Positions 11,167 through 23,066 of a DNA stretch of 64,000 nt are shown piece after piece. The translations under genes and the position numbers were made by a program. Under the pieces are notes generated by a model. That model worked only from the letters and a program-made list of their open reading frames with translations. It had not been told where the DNA came from and ran no database searches. This stretch comes from Tulasnella sp. 424 (taxonomy: Eukaryota; Basidiomycota; Agaricomycetes; Cantharellales; Tulasnellaceae): assembly GCA_019633425.1 (NCBI GenBank), contig WSUB01000044.1, positions 205,469 to 269,468 of the forward strand, given 5' to 3'. How positions within the stretch are numbered: the first letter of the stretch is position 1; each line of letters begins with the position of its first letter.

Positions 11167-12300
11167 ATGCTCACGAAGACTTTCTTTACTGCATTGTCCG
11201 TGCTTGCAACCTGCGTCGCTGCAGGGATGTATCCTGCTAAAGGACCCGTCAAAATGTTGACGCAGACGGACTTCAAGAAGGTCCTGAGCGAGGATGTGAG
11301 CCTGCCCGCACCGCTGATGATCGTACTAATATGAGGCTGACGAAGTGGTCACCCTGACAGAGAACCGTCATCGTTGCATTTGTTGCCCCGTGGTGCGGTG
11401 TACGTGTTTCTCGGTCTCGGTGTAGAGACCCTTACTAAGCCCCCGTCTGCACACTCGCCTTCAGCACTGCAAGAACCTCACCCCAGAATACCTCAGCGCC
11501 GCCAAAGCTCTCAACCCACTTGTCCCCTTCTACGCTGTCGACTGTGATGCCCAAGAGAACAAAGGAATCTGCGGCGAACAGGTACGCTCGTCTTCACAGT
11601 TCTCTTTTCGCCCCCAAATCCTTGACGCATCACATTTTTCAGGGAATCAAAGGTTTCCCAACTATCAAGGTAAGGAATGTGCTCCCCATTCTGGTGAAAC
11701 CGTTCTCATGACGAATCACATTCCCTATAGTCCTTCCCTCGCGGCTTGAAGACCCCTCCACATGATTACCGAGGCGAGCGCAAATCCGGTGCTATCATCG
11801 AATACATGACGAGCGAAGTTCCAAACCGCGCCGCCGTGGTTAAAGGACACGCTCAGGTCGAGCCTTGGTTGAAGAAGGTGCGAGCGAAATTCGACTCTAT
11901 CCATATTTCGTCGACCAGCTCCCTAACGCTCATCTTTTATATGCTACAGGAAGCTACTCTCCCCCACGCCCTCCTCCTAACATCCAAACCAAAGGCTCCT
12001 TTACTGTGGAAGGTTATCGCAAACAAGTTCAACAAGCAAATTGGATTCGGCGCGTCGAAGGACGCTGACGGTGCAACTGCCAAGGCCTTGGGTATCGCGG
12101 ATGCGACTGGCAAGGAATCTCGTGTCTTGATCTGGCCAGCCGGTGCTACTGAGCCAACGGTTTACCAAGGTGGGGGAACTCAATGAAGAGAGGAAACTCG
12201 TTCTGACATGACCATTCCCCCTTCAGGTACACTGAAATACGACGCGTTAGTAAAGCACTTTGAGTCGCTGCTTGGTTCCAAGTCCAAGGAAGAGCTGTAA
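11167..12300 (+). CDS. Protein disulfide isomerase-like, single thioredoxin domain (Mpd1/P5 type)
   Basis: Seven exons: 11167-11295, 11361-11399, 11465-11581, 11643-11669, 11731-11877, 11950-12169 and 12227-12300. They sum to 753 bases, 250 residues. The N-terminus is a signal peptide, LTKTFFTALSVLATCVAAG. The thioredoxin domain follows, with [20 protein letters not shown]. The CGHC redox centre is split by an intron between Gly and His. It continues with VDCDAQENKGICGEQ and GIKGFPTIK, which carries the usual cis-proline. A second, redox-inactive thioredoxin-like half fills the C-terminus. Proteins of this type form and rearrange disulfides in the ER. No KDEL-type ER-retention signal is obvious, since the end reads SKEEL, although EEL may be a weak variant. 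The gene ends tail to tail with the acyltransferase. Confidence 0.88.
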
Positions 12301-12629
12301 CAGTTTCCACTCTGACTGTCCAATGGGATTATTTTGATTATCTGGACATCTCCATGAGACCGTCCCGAATTCTCGAGTCTGCAGCGCGCGTATACAAAGT
12401 GAAACGCGTATCGCGTGCAAAAGATGTATTGTCATTACAAAAAAGCCAGAGATCGTGAACGAAAAGACATAGGCATCATGAGTATATAGACGAACTAAGA
12501 GATTGATCTAGGGTGGGGGGGGGATGCAGAATAGCTTAAGATTATTGAGTGGATAGGTGGTTTGAATTGTGTGGTTGAGACTTGAGCGGTCTTCACCTAA
12601 CGCAGGTTCCAGCCAGTCTTTTCTGTCAT
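12301..12629. other. Convergent 3' region
   Basis: Lies between the stops of the disulfide isomerase-like gene and the acyltransferase gene. It should hold both 3' untranslated regions. No coding signal is seen. Confidence 0.5.
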
Positions 12630-15074
12630 TCAGTACGCGCAATACGCGACGCAGAGCAAAGGGAAGCCCGTCATCAGCCCAAACCAGAACACCACATTGC
12701 CAAGGATCTTGTTCCTCCGAATGACCGGTATCCTCCCCAAAGCGATAAGCGGAACTTGAGCCATCTGCATCACAAAGAGATACATCCTTTGGTTTTCGGA
12801 TGTTAGTCGCGTCAGTCGGCGGAACATAGAATTTTAGTCGACCAGAAACAACGTAGCCCACCTTATCTTCTTCGTGACAATCGCCATAACCAGCTCATGC
12901 AGCAAAGCACTGAGCAAAAACGTGATCAAGGCAGCGGAAGGTTTGGAGAACTTGTAGTCGGATATGCTGCTAGCGTAGACGTGCCGCAAGAGGAAGGAGT
13001 GGACGGGCTTGTTCCACTTCCTGGCGAATTCATCCCACGAGGTCGAGTTCCACCAGTCTTCGTAGAATTGCCGGTCGGCGAACCTAGCAACGAGGGAGTG
13101 GTTGAGCCAGGCCGAACTTAAAAAAGGCACATCACTTCTCGTACCTAGAAATCTCTGCGAAACCATTGCAGATGCATTCGAATATGATGTAGAAGAGTAG
13201 AAGATAGGATAACTAGGGCAGGACACAAGGTTCAAGTTAGCAAACCGGCAGTTTACCTCTATCCTTCGTTCAAAACCCACCATGAAGGGTAAAGCTAAAT
13301 CAAGCATCGACCGCAAAAACGGCTGATCCGGTGTTGGCGTCATTGGAATGATGTAGTGCTCCGTAATAGTGTAGAGTAGAGTGAAAGTGCCAACGAACGC
13401 CACCGTCTTTTCAAAGACATAAGAAATGCGAACCCTGTTATCGTCAAAATGAAGTCAGTACATGGTTCTCCGTAAGATTGACATCTCCGAAAGCACCCAC
13501 TTGTCGGTCCTCGGGTACTCCAGCTCATACACCAACGTCGGGATCAACTGATAATCGCAGAAGTTCCAAAGCGTTACGTTTTCTGGGAACCTCACTCTCC
13601 CTTTCCCATTAACTCCGGTCGAAGTCAACTCGTCGTCAATGTCGCTTATAGATTGAGCGAGTGTGCTGATCGTCGAGTCAGGGTGTCCGATAAGTGGATG
13701 GTGTTCGGAGGGTACTGCGGGATTGGAGTCGACAGTCTGAGGAGGGAAGTCGGTGGTTTTGCTGCTCGGGAAGTAAGAGCCTTCTGTGGGTTGTGATTTG
13801 CTTGTCCTCTCAGCAGGGGTGGCGGATGAGGAAGAGGAAGAGGTCCCTCGATCCAATCTGAAGGATCCGGGAGTGGAATCTCCTACAGGTACTGTCGCGA
13901 TTTGTGTTCCTCCTCCAGCAGCTGCCATCTGTGCCAGGCGGTTTCGGAGGCCCAAAGCGGCAAGGTCCCCGTCCACTGTCTCGGTCCCTACGTGAATGCC
14001 ATTTGGAATCGGTCTGGGGGTTCCAGCGGGTGTCGTATCACTGTGAACACTTTGAGGAGTGGCTGCGCCGGAAGGTACTTGGAGGAGCTTCTCGTCACCG
14101 CCGAGGGTCGTCGCAGTCGACATGGCTGCGGTCGACTCCATCTCTTTTAGCTTCCGAGCATCTCGTGCGTCGATCTCTGCCTTGGAGCGACCTCCGGGGA
14201 GAGCATTAACCAGGGCTTCAAGGCGCTTGGTCTGCTCTTGTTTCTTGTGGAATAGCTGGGAGAACCGGCCGTTGATTGAGACGTAAGAGTGAACCTTCAT
14301 GAGCATGACCAAAGCGTGGAGGGTGAAGAACCCGCTTTGGACCCATTCCCAACGACTAAGAGATGATGAATATGAGCGGGAAGTTTCAGCGAGCTGTGGG
14401 AGGGTAGGAACTCACCGGTCGAATGTCCACTTTACAGCGACGCCCAGCATTAACCCCTGATACAGGTGCTGGATAGCAGTACCCACAGGGGTGTACGGAA
14501 TGTAACCGTCAACCATTAACTTGACGAACGGCACGGCTAGTCCTGTACTCGCGACCAGAACTCCGTCGCTGAGTGCCAGCGTTAGGGCATCTTTGGAGAA
14601 GAGTGCGGCAAAGGACAGGGAGAGGGGGTAGCCAGTCTGGTCGAAGCTTGTGACGTAGGTCCTGATCATTAGAATACCGACTGATATCCAAAAGAGAGAG
14701 TAGAATCCTCTGAATGCATCATGACCTGATGATTCGAGTGCGGATGGACGTGGAACGAAAGTGAGCTTTGCGAGGAGTTGCTTCGAGTCTTTGGATGGGC
14801 GATACTGGCGGATGGCAGGCAGCATTGAAACGAGAGGGAGAGCATGTCGTTGGCAAGTGCGTGAGGGTGCCGGCGGAAGATATATGATGGGCCCGTGAAG
14901 GTTCGGCGTGCGTAAACGGAACAATTTCTTTAGCATCTATGACACGCCGAAAGCGGAATCCGAGGGGTGGCGTACCGGCTGAACGTGGAGTGTCCCCGAC
15001 GAAGTTTCGATCGCTGACCCTTTCTTGGACACGACGTGCTTGGTGGGCTCCTGGGCATCCGTCTTGGATGGCAT
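12630..15074 (-). CDS. ARE2: Sterol O-acyltransferase (MBOAT family, ARE1/ARE2 type)
   Basis: Multi-exon gene from ATG 15074 (MPSKTDAQEPTK) to TGA 12630. The N-terminal half is soluble and Ser/Thr-rich with a few membrane segments, such as FYSLFWISVGILMIRTYV and LMLGVAVKWTFDRWEW. The C-terminal half carries the MBOAT signatures: FYEDWWNSTSWDEFARKWN and the active-site His segment SALLHELVMAI. Further membrane segments end with GNVVFWFGLMTGFPLLCV. In yeast these ER enzymes esterify sterols with acyl-CoA for storage in lipid droplets. The FYxDWWN motif separates them from phospholipid MBOATs. A DGAT1-type activity cannot be excluded. An unusually short 39-base intron with an in-frame TAG must be removed near 14937-14975 for the N-terminus to join; otherwise translation would begin at Met 14936. 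Confidence 0.88.
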
Positions 15075-15616
15075 TGGGGAGGCGGAGAGGGGAGGAGGGA
15101 GGTCGAGAGTGGTTTTAGTGTGCTGAGAGAAGGTTGAGGTATTTCTTAGATCTTTCTTTCGAATTGTGTTTGGTCTCTCCCCTGTTGCACGGCTGATGTC
15201 ATCATTCACATCAACGGAGACCGAGGACTCCGCTCGACCCTCATTACCAAAGCACTAGAGCGACACAAGGATATCCAACGAGTGGGGAAATAAATGCAAT
15301 AACAGCGTAAAATACATGCTAGATGTCGACCAAGGCGTTCTAAACACTGCTGCAGTCGTCGGCAGTGACCTCAGCGACTCTCGGCTTCCGAGGTAGCGGA
15401 GCCCGCAATTATGCAAGGACCTTGATGCTAAGTATCCAGATGAGGTGGAGCGCGCTCCGATCGAAGAGACTGGAAGATTAGGAGGAGACTACATGACCGC
15501 CGGCTTCGATTGCCCGCCCCTTCAAAGCACGGCTCAGTCAGCGCCTAGTGATATCACTGCCAAACGTCGATAATGACCCAACCTATTACGCATGCTCTCC
15601 CAGGTGTTCACGTCTG
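15075..15616. other. Intergenic region
   Basis: Upstream of the acyltransferase ATG and downstream of the PET117 stop. The open frame extends upstream of 15074 but with no ATG before an in-frame stop, which supports the chosen start. No other gene is seen. Confidence 0.4.
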
Positions 15617-15936
15617 TCATTGAGGTGCCGGAGATGACGAAGATTCCACTTTCTGAACGGCCTCGTATATCGCCCGTTTCCGTAAATTCTCCTGGAATTC
15701 TGCTTCGCGCTCCTGCTGCTTTCGTTTAGCAGCCAAACGAGCCTCGTCCTTCAGCACGCCTTGGTACATGCTCTATTAATCCAAAACACGACGCGTTTAG
15801 GGCTGTTCCTCCAAAACTGACAATGCCTCAACGCGCTCACCTCTCGCTCTGCGTACTGCATGTAATGCACCCCCCAAATAGTGAACACGCAAAAGCCCGT
15901 AGCAAGTCCAAGAGTTATCTTCGATGCTCTTGACAT
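15617..15936 (-). CDS. PET117: PET117-like cytochrome c oxidase assembly protein
   Basis: Two exons, 15936-15841 and 15772-15617, sum to 252 bases, 83 residues. The protein starts MSRASKITLGLATGFCVFTI, with one N-terminal membrane-anchor segment, then GVHYMQYAERE and SMYQGVLKDEARL. It ends in a charged helix rich in Lys, Arg and Glu. The SKIT start, the GVHY-x-Q-x(2)-ERE pattern and the Y/HQG-x-x-KDE pattern are those of the Pet117 family. These small mitochondrial inner-membrane proteins help assemble complex IV by linking heme a synthesis factors. The gene lies head to head with ATP4, 217 bases apart. Confidence 0.85.
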
Positions 15937-16153
15937 GATTCAAAAATCATGAAACGTTTAAATGAAAAGAGGATTTTTGAGAAAAGGTAAACGGCTCAAG
16001 AGATCGAGAGACGCTCGTGAGTATCGGTAAATTTCGGGGCAAAGCAGTCGAACTCGAGCCGTGAGACTGGCTCATTCGCCAGACCATTTCGCAAGCAACT
16101 TTCCTTTCCCTTCGCACAAGCTTGTATCCCGTCCCTACACAACTAAAAAACCG
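15937..16153. promoter_or_regulatory. Bidirectional promoter between PET117 and ATP4
   Basis: 217 bases separate the two ATGs on opposite strands, so both promoters must fit here. Both products act in mitochondrial oxidative phosphorylation. No specific binding site is identified by eye. Confidence 0.6.
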
Positions 16154-17299
16154 ATGGCCGCCCGTATTGCCACTTCTTCATTGCGCTGTGAGCGACTCTT
16201 TCTAATGCGCTTTTGTCGCAAAAAATACTGATTTTTGGAGAGCTTCGTTCAGCGTCTCTCCTCCGGTCGTCGGCTGTCGCCTCGATCCCACGAGTTGCTG
16301 CTATCCAGAGGTTCGTCTTCCCAATAAATATATCAAGTCTATAGCCTGACGGATCTATTCGACTCTAGCCGTGGTTTCGCTGACAAGAGTATGTACCCAA
16401 CTATTGACATTGCACGTTCCGACGCTCAACGTTCATGACGTTTCTTCCTCTCAACTTAAAATCATTACAACTCGCAGCCCCTCAGCCACCAGCAGAGCGC
16501 GCCTCCGCAATCATCGACGCCGTCCCCGGAAACTCCCTCGTCAGCAAAACCGGCGCCATCGTCCTCGGAACCGGTTTGACCGCTGCCGCAATCTCGTCGG
16601 AACTTTACGTCGTCAATGAGGAGACCGTCGTTCTCGCTGGCTTCTTGATCATCACCACTTTCATCGCAAGGTCGATGAAGGGACCTTACAAGGAGTGGGC
16701 TGAAGGTCATATCAACGTGAGTTGATGGAATAATAACGCTTTGTCGAAAATGAACAAATGAAGCTGATCAGCCCGTCGACTTGACAGAAAATCCGTGAGG
16801 TCCTCAATGCCGCTCGCGCTGAACACACTCAAGCCGTTGCTTCTCGCATCGATGCTGTCGGTCAAATGAAGGACGTCGTTGACGTTACCAAGGGCCTCTT
16901 CGCTCTCTCTAAGGTTCGGGATTGGATGTCAAGTGTCGCAGGCAATCGCGAAAGGCTAACCATGCCGCCTCTAGGAAACCGCCCAACTCGAAGGCGAATC
17001 CTTCATCCTCAAGCAACAGACTTCCGTCAACGCTGAGGTCAAGGCCGTCTTGGATTCATGGGTCCGCTATGAGCAGCAGGCTAAGGAAGACGAACAGGCT
17101 CAGCTCACCAAGGCTGTCATCGACAAAGTCATGAAGGATATTACCGATGAGAAGAACCAGAAGGATATCTTGTTGGCTGCCGTTGCTGAAGTCGAACGTA
17201 TGTCGTCGATAATGGATATTTCCGGTGATCCAAACATGCTAACATCCCGCCCCCTCGGCATATCCTCTCTCAGAGCTAGTGAAGAGCAAGGCTATCTAA
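16154..17299 (+). CDS. ATP4: Mitochondrial ATP synthase subunit b (subunit 4)
   Basis: Seven exons, about 16154-16187, 16253-16310, 16369-16388, 16478-16716, 16788-16913, 16975-17197 and 17274-17299, join in frame to about 241 residues, close to the family length. The N-terminus is Arg/Ser/Ala-rich, with RSSAVASIPRVAAIQ then SRGFADK, typical of a mitochondrial presequence. Two membrane segments follow: TGAIVLGTGLTAAAIS and EETVVLAGFLIITTFIA. The remainder is the long charged helix of the peripheral stalk, with KEWAEGHINKIREVLNAAR and ESFILKQQTSVNAEVKAVL. Subunit b anchors the stator between the membrane sector and F1. It is convergent with the helicase gene. Confidence 0.92.
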
Positions 17300-17489
17300 T
17301 TTCAGTGGTGGAAGGACGATTAGGAGGACCCCCTGCGTTGTTACTAGATTTTCGCCACTATTCTAATGTTCCAAACCCGTTCGGACGTCCAACGTGGCAG
17401 AGTCTTGACAAGTACGCGGGAGTGCTCATTACCGGAAATGCGAGTCGTATAAAACAAAACAAGACAAAGAAAGACGACACAGTAGATGT

Positions 17490-20400
17490 TCACCGGATGC
17501 GCAACGTCCGGGTTAGAGCAGCGCCATCTGGAAGCAACGCTTGGCCACGCTCGTTCTCGACTTGCACGTCTTCCAAGTCCTCGACCTCGATTTTTGCGAG
17601 AGCTTTCACGTCCGTCGCTTCCGTCACAGTTTCAGGCATGTTAAAAGCAGCCTCCGGGTCGGGATCCGGAATGTCGTCCTCGTCGATTGGCAGGTTCAGA
17701 ATGCCTCGAAGGACTAGCTTGGCTCCAAGTTTACTGGTGACGAGGTAACCTGAACGGCAGGCTGCGGCTTCGATGCCTATGAGCGAGGAAACGATGCGTG
17801 AGGACCATTCTGCCGAAAAAAACGACGTGAACCAAAATATGAGGCGTACATGATGGACACCCGTCCTCGCATTGACAGGCTTCAAGTCGCTCCAGCGCTT
17901 GATGTAGTAAATCGGAAGCTGGAAAGCAGGAGACAGTGAATATCCCTTCAACAATGCGTGCCAAGCCGAGGCTTGCCGTTACTCACCATGATCGAAAGCT
18001 TTGGCAGACACCCCAGTGCATTTCCCGCCTCCGTCATAAAACACCAACCTACGAAGGAATGATCAACATGCAGCCGCGCCGAGCACAGACATTCCCTACC
18101 TTGCAGGCCTTTTACGGCTAGATTCTTTCGCTGCGTATTCCTTTTCTGGAATTTTGCACTCTGTTTTGATGTCCCCATCCGTTGCAAACGCGAACAGAGG
18201 AGACATGTTGAGGACCGTGTGTTCTGCAGCATGTATCGCTTCAGCTGGACTGAGAGCCTTCCGACGCATCAAGTCCAAGACGGAGGATGGCACATTGATC
18301 CACATTCCGACTGTTTCGCGTTCGAACGGAGGAGTGTCGAGGTCGACGGAGTCCAGTATTGAATTATTCCTGTTGGGCATTGAAGTGCCTTAGAACTGGG
18401 TTCATTCCGGGAGGCGACAGCAGACTTACCTGACTTTGAAGAAGCCAAAGACGACGGTTTTGACAGTGATCTTGCCGAAATACGCGCGGTGGGGCGATCC
18501 TCGGATTGCTCGAATACGGGAAGTCTCCACTGGGTCAATGTCTCTGGGAATGTGCCGGGTTTGGTCAGTTTCCAATGGGCTGCATGTATCTGGCACGCTT
18601 ACGTGTAATCTCGAGGGGTCGTGAGCCAGCTGACGTCCGTCTGGACAACCTTTGCGCAACGTTCATCATGGCTAACTTCGTTGACAAGGTATGTATCGCC
18701 CTGATGCATGAACTTGAAAAGCAAAGCGATCATTAACTATCCCATTCTTCGGTCGGTATTCAAACTCACGATTCCGCCCTCATAGGTCTTTGACGTAGGA
18801 ACAGATGTGAGCCAGAGTCGGCGTAGATGGGCTGTAACTATCCTCACCTCAAATAGCGCACGGTAGACCTCGATCTCCTCAAGGACTATCACCTTCCCGT
18901 CCTTGTCCCTGTCGGTAATATCCAAGATCGTATACTTAGCCTCTAAAGCTCCACGTATGGCCACATGACTTGAGGGTCTAGGCTTAAAATTCGGGTGGGT
19001 ATGATACCATCCTTCTTTGTCCTTAACCAGCCGCTTGTCGCACAAAGCCACGAAATTGTGGCCGAAGTAAGGCGCATCGTTTTTAGGAAGGATGGGCATT
19101 TCGTCTGCTGCGCATTGGAGATGGCCTTCTAGTATCACATCATTGTCCAGGTCGACAATCAAATCTGCCATCGGCTACGGAAACCCATGGACTTCAGGAA
19201 GAACCGTCTAAACTCGGACATCAGAAGAAAACTTACGGAATCCCAAATTTCGTTAGGGTTCTGGACGAAATGCTGGTCCAATGGAAAGTTGTCCGCCACT
19301 AAAACGGCCAACGAATCTTGAAGGCGTCGACCGGCTCGCCCCGCTTGTTGCCTCTAATCGATGCCCGCGCTTGTTAAGTCAAGAACCGCGCGCTAATTTC
19401 AGTTCAAGTCTCACCAAGCTCGCAACGGAGAAAGGGAATCCCAGCATGATAACAGCGTCCAACGACCCGATGTTGATGCCCAGCTCCAGAGCATTGGTGG
19501 CCACGATCCCCAGTAGCTTTCCAGAAAATGCTTGCTTCTCAATTTCTCTACGATCCTAAAAGGCCTGTAAGTCAGTTCAAGAATCATCAGAATAGCCACT
19601 AGGAATGTACCTGTTGGGAGTACCCTCCCCGGTAAGCTCGGACTCTATCCAAAAGGTCTGTTCGCCCATCGGTTGCTATTTGAGCGCGGATAGTTTTCAT
19701 GGCTAATTCACAGGTCTTTCGAATCTAGACGGACAAACACGTTTGATAACCGAACAAGAGGAGATGTCACGACTACATGCCTTGCAGAACAAAATCGTTT
19801 TCACGCCCTTCGTAATTAAGAATTTGAACAAGGTGCAGGCTTCTGTTAGAGAGCTGACTCTTTGACCGTTTGCTTTGAGTTGATCGACAAGAGGTGGGCT
19901 CCATACTAAAAAGTCCTTTCGACCGGATGGCGACCCATCTTCGGTGACAACTTCCATATCCTTCGATAGAAGGGTCAGAACTACACAGCGGGAAGAAGGA
20001 CTGTCCGCTTACCTCGATTCCGAAGATGGATTTCATGTGCTGGCAAGGAGGTTGGTCTAGCTGCCACGCGAAATTAATGAAACACCTAACGTACCGCGGC
20101 TGGCTGACCGATGGTTGCACTGCACGAAACGAATTGAAATCGTCGATCTTTTTAAGGGCCGTTGGTTAGTCGGGGTTCCCCCGATGACCCAACGAGCAAC
20201 CTACTTCCCAACGCTGCGCAGACCCGTCTGAGCCGACGCATTATCCAGGCTGTATGACTGAACGAAAGAGTCAGCATATCCGGCCTCTCCACAACACGGC
20301 TGGGAGCAAAGCTGCGACTGACCAACCCAACGTCCCGTTGTAGTAATGCAGTTCATCCACGACAAGCAGTTTCATATTCTTCAAGAACCTGCAGAACATA

Positions 20401-22581
20401 CGTAGTTACTCAGTCCTATACTGCGCTCTTCGAGACTACGAGAATATAGCGAACCGGCGCCAGGTATCCTCATATGGAAGGATGGAGACATGGATCATAT
20501 CCTAACACTCTGGTTAATTGTCGTTTCGACGAATTCTAGTGTGACGACATACGAAATTCGTAAAGATCACGGATGCCGTCTCACGAATGCCTTTCGGAAA
20601 GGTCAGACATCTCTACAAACCAGTTGGTATGTTCTACGAACCTTGGCGTCGATTCATCGGGGTGTCTCCATCGTACGTCGCGACCTTTCGGGGCCATGTA
20701 TATAAGATACAACCGAAACTAAATGTGAGAGTATGCACGTACCTTGACGTCTTCCAGCCCAGGGCAACGAGCCAATAAGTGCTCCAGAGCAGCCTTCTGG
20801 TCCTGTGCAAGGGCTTTTGTAGGGAAAATGAACATCGCGGTCGTGTCGCGGTCTTCTTCCAGCATTGACAGCAAGGGGACCTATAGTTCACGACACCAAC
20901 AAGAGTATGTGAGACGGGCACAGCAAGCTTGCATTGATGCGTCGAACCTGGTATATAACGCTCTTGCCGGAGGCCGTCCCTGTGGATACGATAACATGTT
21001 TTCCCTCCCGTAACGCGTTGATTGCCTTCGCTTGGTGACTATAGAATTCTGTCGCGTTCATTGAAGACTTTAGGCCAGTAGCAATTGAATCTGACACGGG
21101 CTTTTCCAATTCAACTGCGTCGACCGTCAGCCAAGACATTGGGGCCCTGAAAGCAGGGGACGAACCATATCGAGGCTCTTTGGTATCGAAGATTTTTCGA
21201 AAGACAATCTGATCGCGGTATTCTTCGGCACCTTCGATCTCAGCAATCACTTCCTCGACTGATTGTCTTGAGTCTGTGCTTAGGAAATTATGGGAAGTGC
21301 TTGGTTGCTGTGTGGAGTGAGTGGGGTCCAGCGGTACGTGATCCTTGGCGGCCTTCTGTACCAATGCGACTGGATCTTCAGGTGTCTCCATGGTCTGGCA
21401 CGCTAATATTAACCTAGAAAGTGGTCGATCGACAACAGAACGCAGAGAGCCTAATAAATAGACTCATACTCATCGACAGCTGACTGGAACCGCTCATTCC
21501 TTTTTTCAATAAGCTTTTTCACATCGGCCGGTGACAAAAGCGGAGCCGAGAAAACTGGGTTGTAGCTTCAATTATATAATAAACATTTAGAACTCCATCG
21601 GCAATATTGAAAGAAGAGTAAAACCTACTCTAGGTCAGGTCGCTTGAGCTTGACCTTTTCGACAAATTCCAGCACAAGAACCTGCTCATCTGCATTTCCG
21701 CTATCCAAGCCAAATGATTCGTATGGGTCCGGTAGTTCAGCCCGACCTTTGCTGCTACTAGAAGCGCCTAACGTTCGGTCAGAGTGGACTCGTATTTGAG
21801 AAGCAGGAGTGTAGGCGAAACGAATAAGGTCCGGCAAGATTGCTCTGGCAAGGAGGTGGTTAGAGCCTGCGTTAAATCAAAATCAAAGCTCGGCATGCGC
21901 ACTTAATTTCAGTCACTTGAGAAAGCTCAAGAGGCCTATCGTAGATCATGATTTGGTTATAAGGGGGAGGAAAATCAAACGATCACTCACTTCCGCAAAA
22001 TGCGCTCGACGGAGGTCCTGACGACAGAAAATGTGGTGGCAATTTGCTGTCTTGAAGAGCAGAACGCAATTACAGTGTTTAGAGCCTACGATACAAGGTT
22101 TATAAGGCGTGGCATCAATGACGTTCGATACGAACCTTGTAGATCTTAAAAAGCTAAGGGCGCGAATTCTTGAGCTCTCGGCTCTGTTGCCGTCGCGTCG
22201 GCCGACTCAACATACCTCATTAAAGTATTCCGGCCAAGTGGGTCTTTCGGGGTCCGTTGCCTTCTGTTTCCCTTTCCTTGAAGCTTTAGCTCCGGTCGTT
22301 GAATTACCAGAAGAACTGGGGTCAACCTCCGCGTTGATGGAAGAGTCGTCTACCGAGGACGCTTGGAATTGAGGGATACTTTTTCTTCGCCTCTTAGCAT
22401 CACTGCTTGATTTTGCCGATGTGTCCTGAGTTTCTTGCTTTCGTTTGACCGCGTGTGGCCGCGGGGGAGCGAGCGGATGACGACCGAACATGGAGGCTGG
22501 TCTGACGCGTTTGACGAAACGCCAGTCAACCAAACACGACCAAGCGATATCCGAAGTTTGTTCAACGCCGCTGCTACCCAT
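17490..22581 (-). CDS. HRQ1: HRQ1-type ATP-dependent DNA helicase
   Basis: A long multi-exon gene. The start MGSSGVEQTSDIAW is at 22581, followed by a basic, Ser-rich disordered tail. Helicase motifs in order: Q-type FYSHQAKAINAL, the P-loop VSTGTASGKSVIYQ (near 20970), MFIFPTKALAQDQK, the DELH box LLVVDELHYYNG (near 20360), VATNALELGI-type motif V, and RQQAGRAGRR (near 19335). The C-terminal half includes VDLDNDVILEGHLQCAADE and the Cys cluster HHCEDGCPSC (near 17870) of the DUF1998/MZB domain that marks Hrq1 and its bacterial relatives. Hrq1 is a RecQ4-related 3'-5' helicase for interstrand crosslink repair and telomere maintenance. The last residues LTRTLRIR end at TGA 17490. Internal exon borders were not all fixed; the family call is firm. 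Confidence 0.88.
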
Positions 22582-22686
22582 TCTCAAAACTCCAAACACA
22601 GCAGGTAAGAGTCGGCGTTGCCGTGTATGAGTATAATCAGCTTATCATTCGTGACTAGGAACTTTATCTGCACTAAAACCTTCACG
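22582..22686. promoter_or_regulatory. Bidirectional promoter, HRQ1 and small gene
   Basis: About 105 bases separate two opposite ATGs. With so little space, the two transcripts must share promoter elements or overlap at their 5' ends. Confidence 0.45.
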
Positions 22687-22962
22687 ATGCGACCATCATC
22701 TCAGGCCCTCTCCAAAATCTTACCCCGCGCTGCGGTTCCCGAATCCTCAATCATTGCCCCAATGGCCTTACCTACAATCAGTCGAGCAAAGCAGCCGACT
22801 GTGATTGACAAGCTACTCGCAAAGAAGAAGGCAGCGATGGAAGCTGGTCATTCTTATCCTCCAAATTTACGGCTAGAGACATTCCAAGACGTTCGTGCAA
22901 GTTGGCAGGGCATCGGCAAGGACTTGCGGCGAGAGCTCAAGCTTCTTGTCCGGGAGAAGTAG
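22687..22962 (+). CDS. Small conserved-looking protein, possibly mitochondrial
   Basis: A single exon of 91 codons from ATG 22687 to TAG 22962. The N-terminus MRPSSQALSKILPRAAV is basic, hydroxylated and without acidic residues, as in mitochondrial presequences. The remainder is charged and helical, with TVIDKLLAKKKAAMEAGH, then LETFQDVRASWQGIGKDL and a basic end. No family is recognised. Its tight head-to-head spacing with HRQ1 and the organised sequence argue for a real gene. The mitochondrial location is inferred from composition only. Confidence 0.6.
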   Translation: MRPSSQALSKILPRAAVPESSIIAPMALPTISRAKQPTVIDKLLAKKKAAMEAGHSYPPNLRLETFQDVRASWQGIGKDLRRELKLLVREK

Positions 22963-23066
22963 TATAGGATTGTATCTTTTGGGGGGAATGGTGGCGCAGA
23001 GAATTTGCGGTTTTGGCAAAGGGGCGGGTATATTGGTCATAGAGACGAATACACACGTGGCAGATT

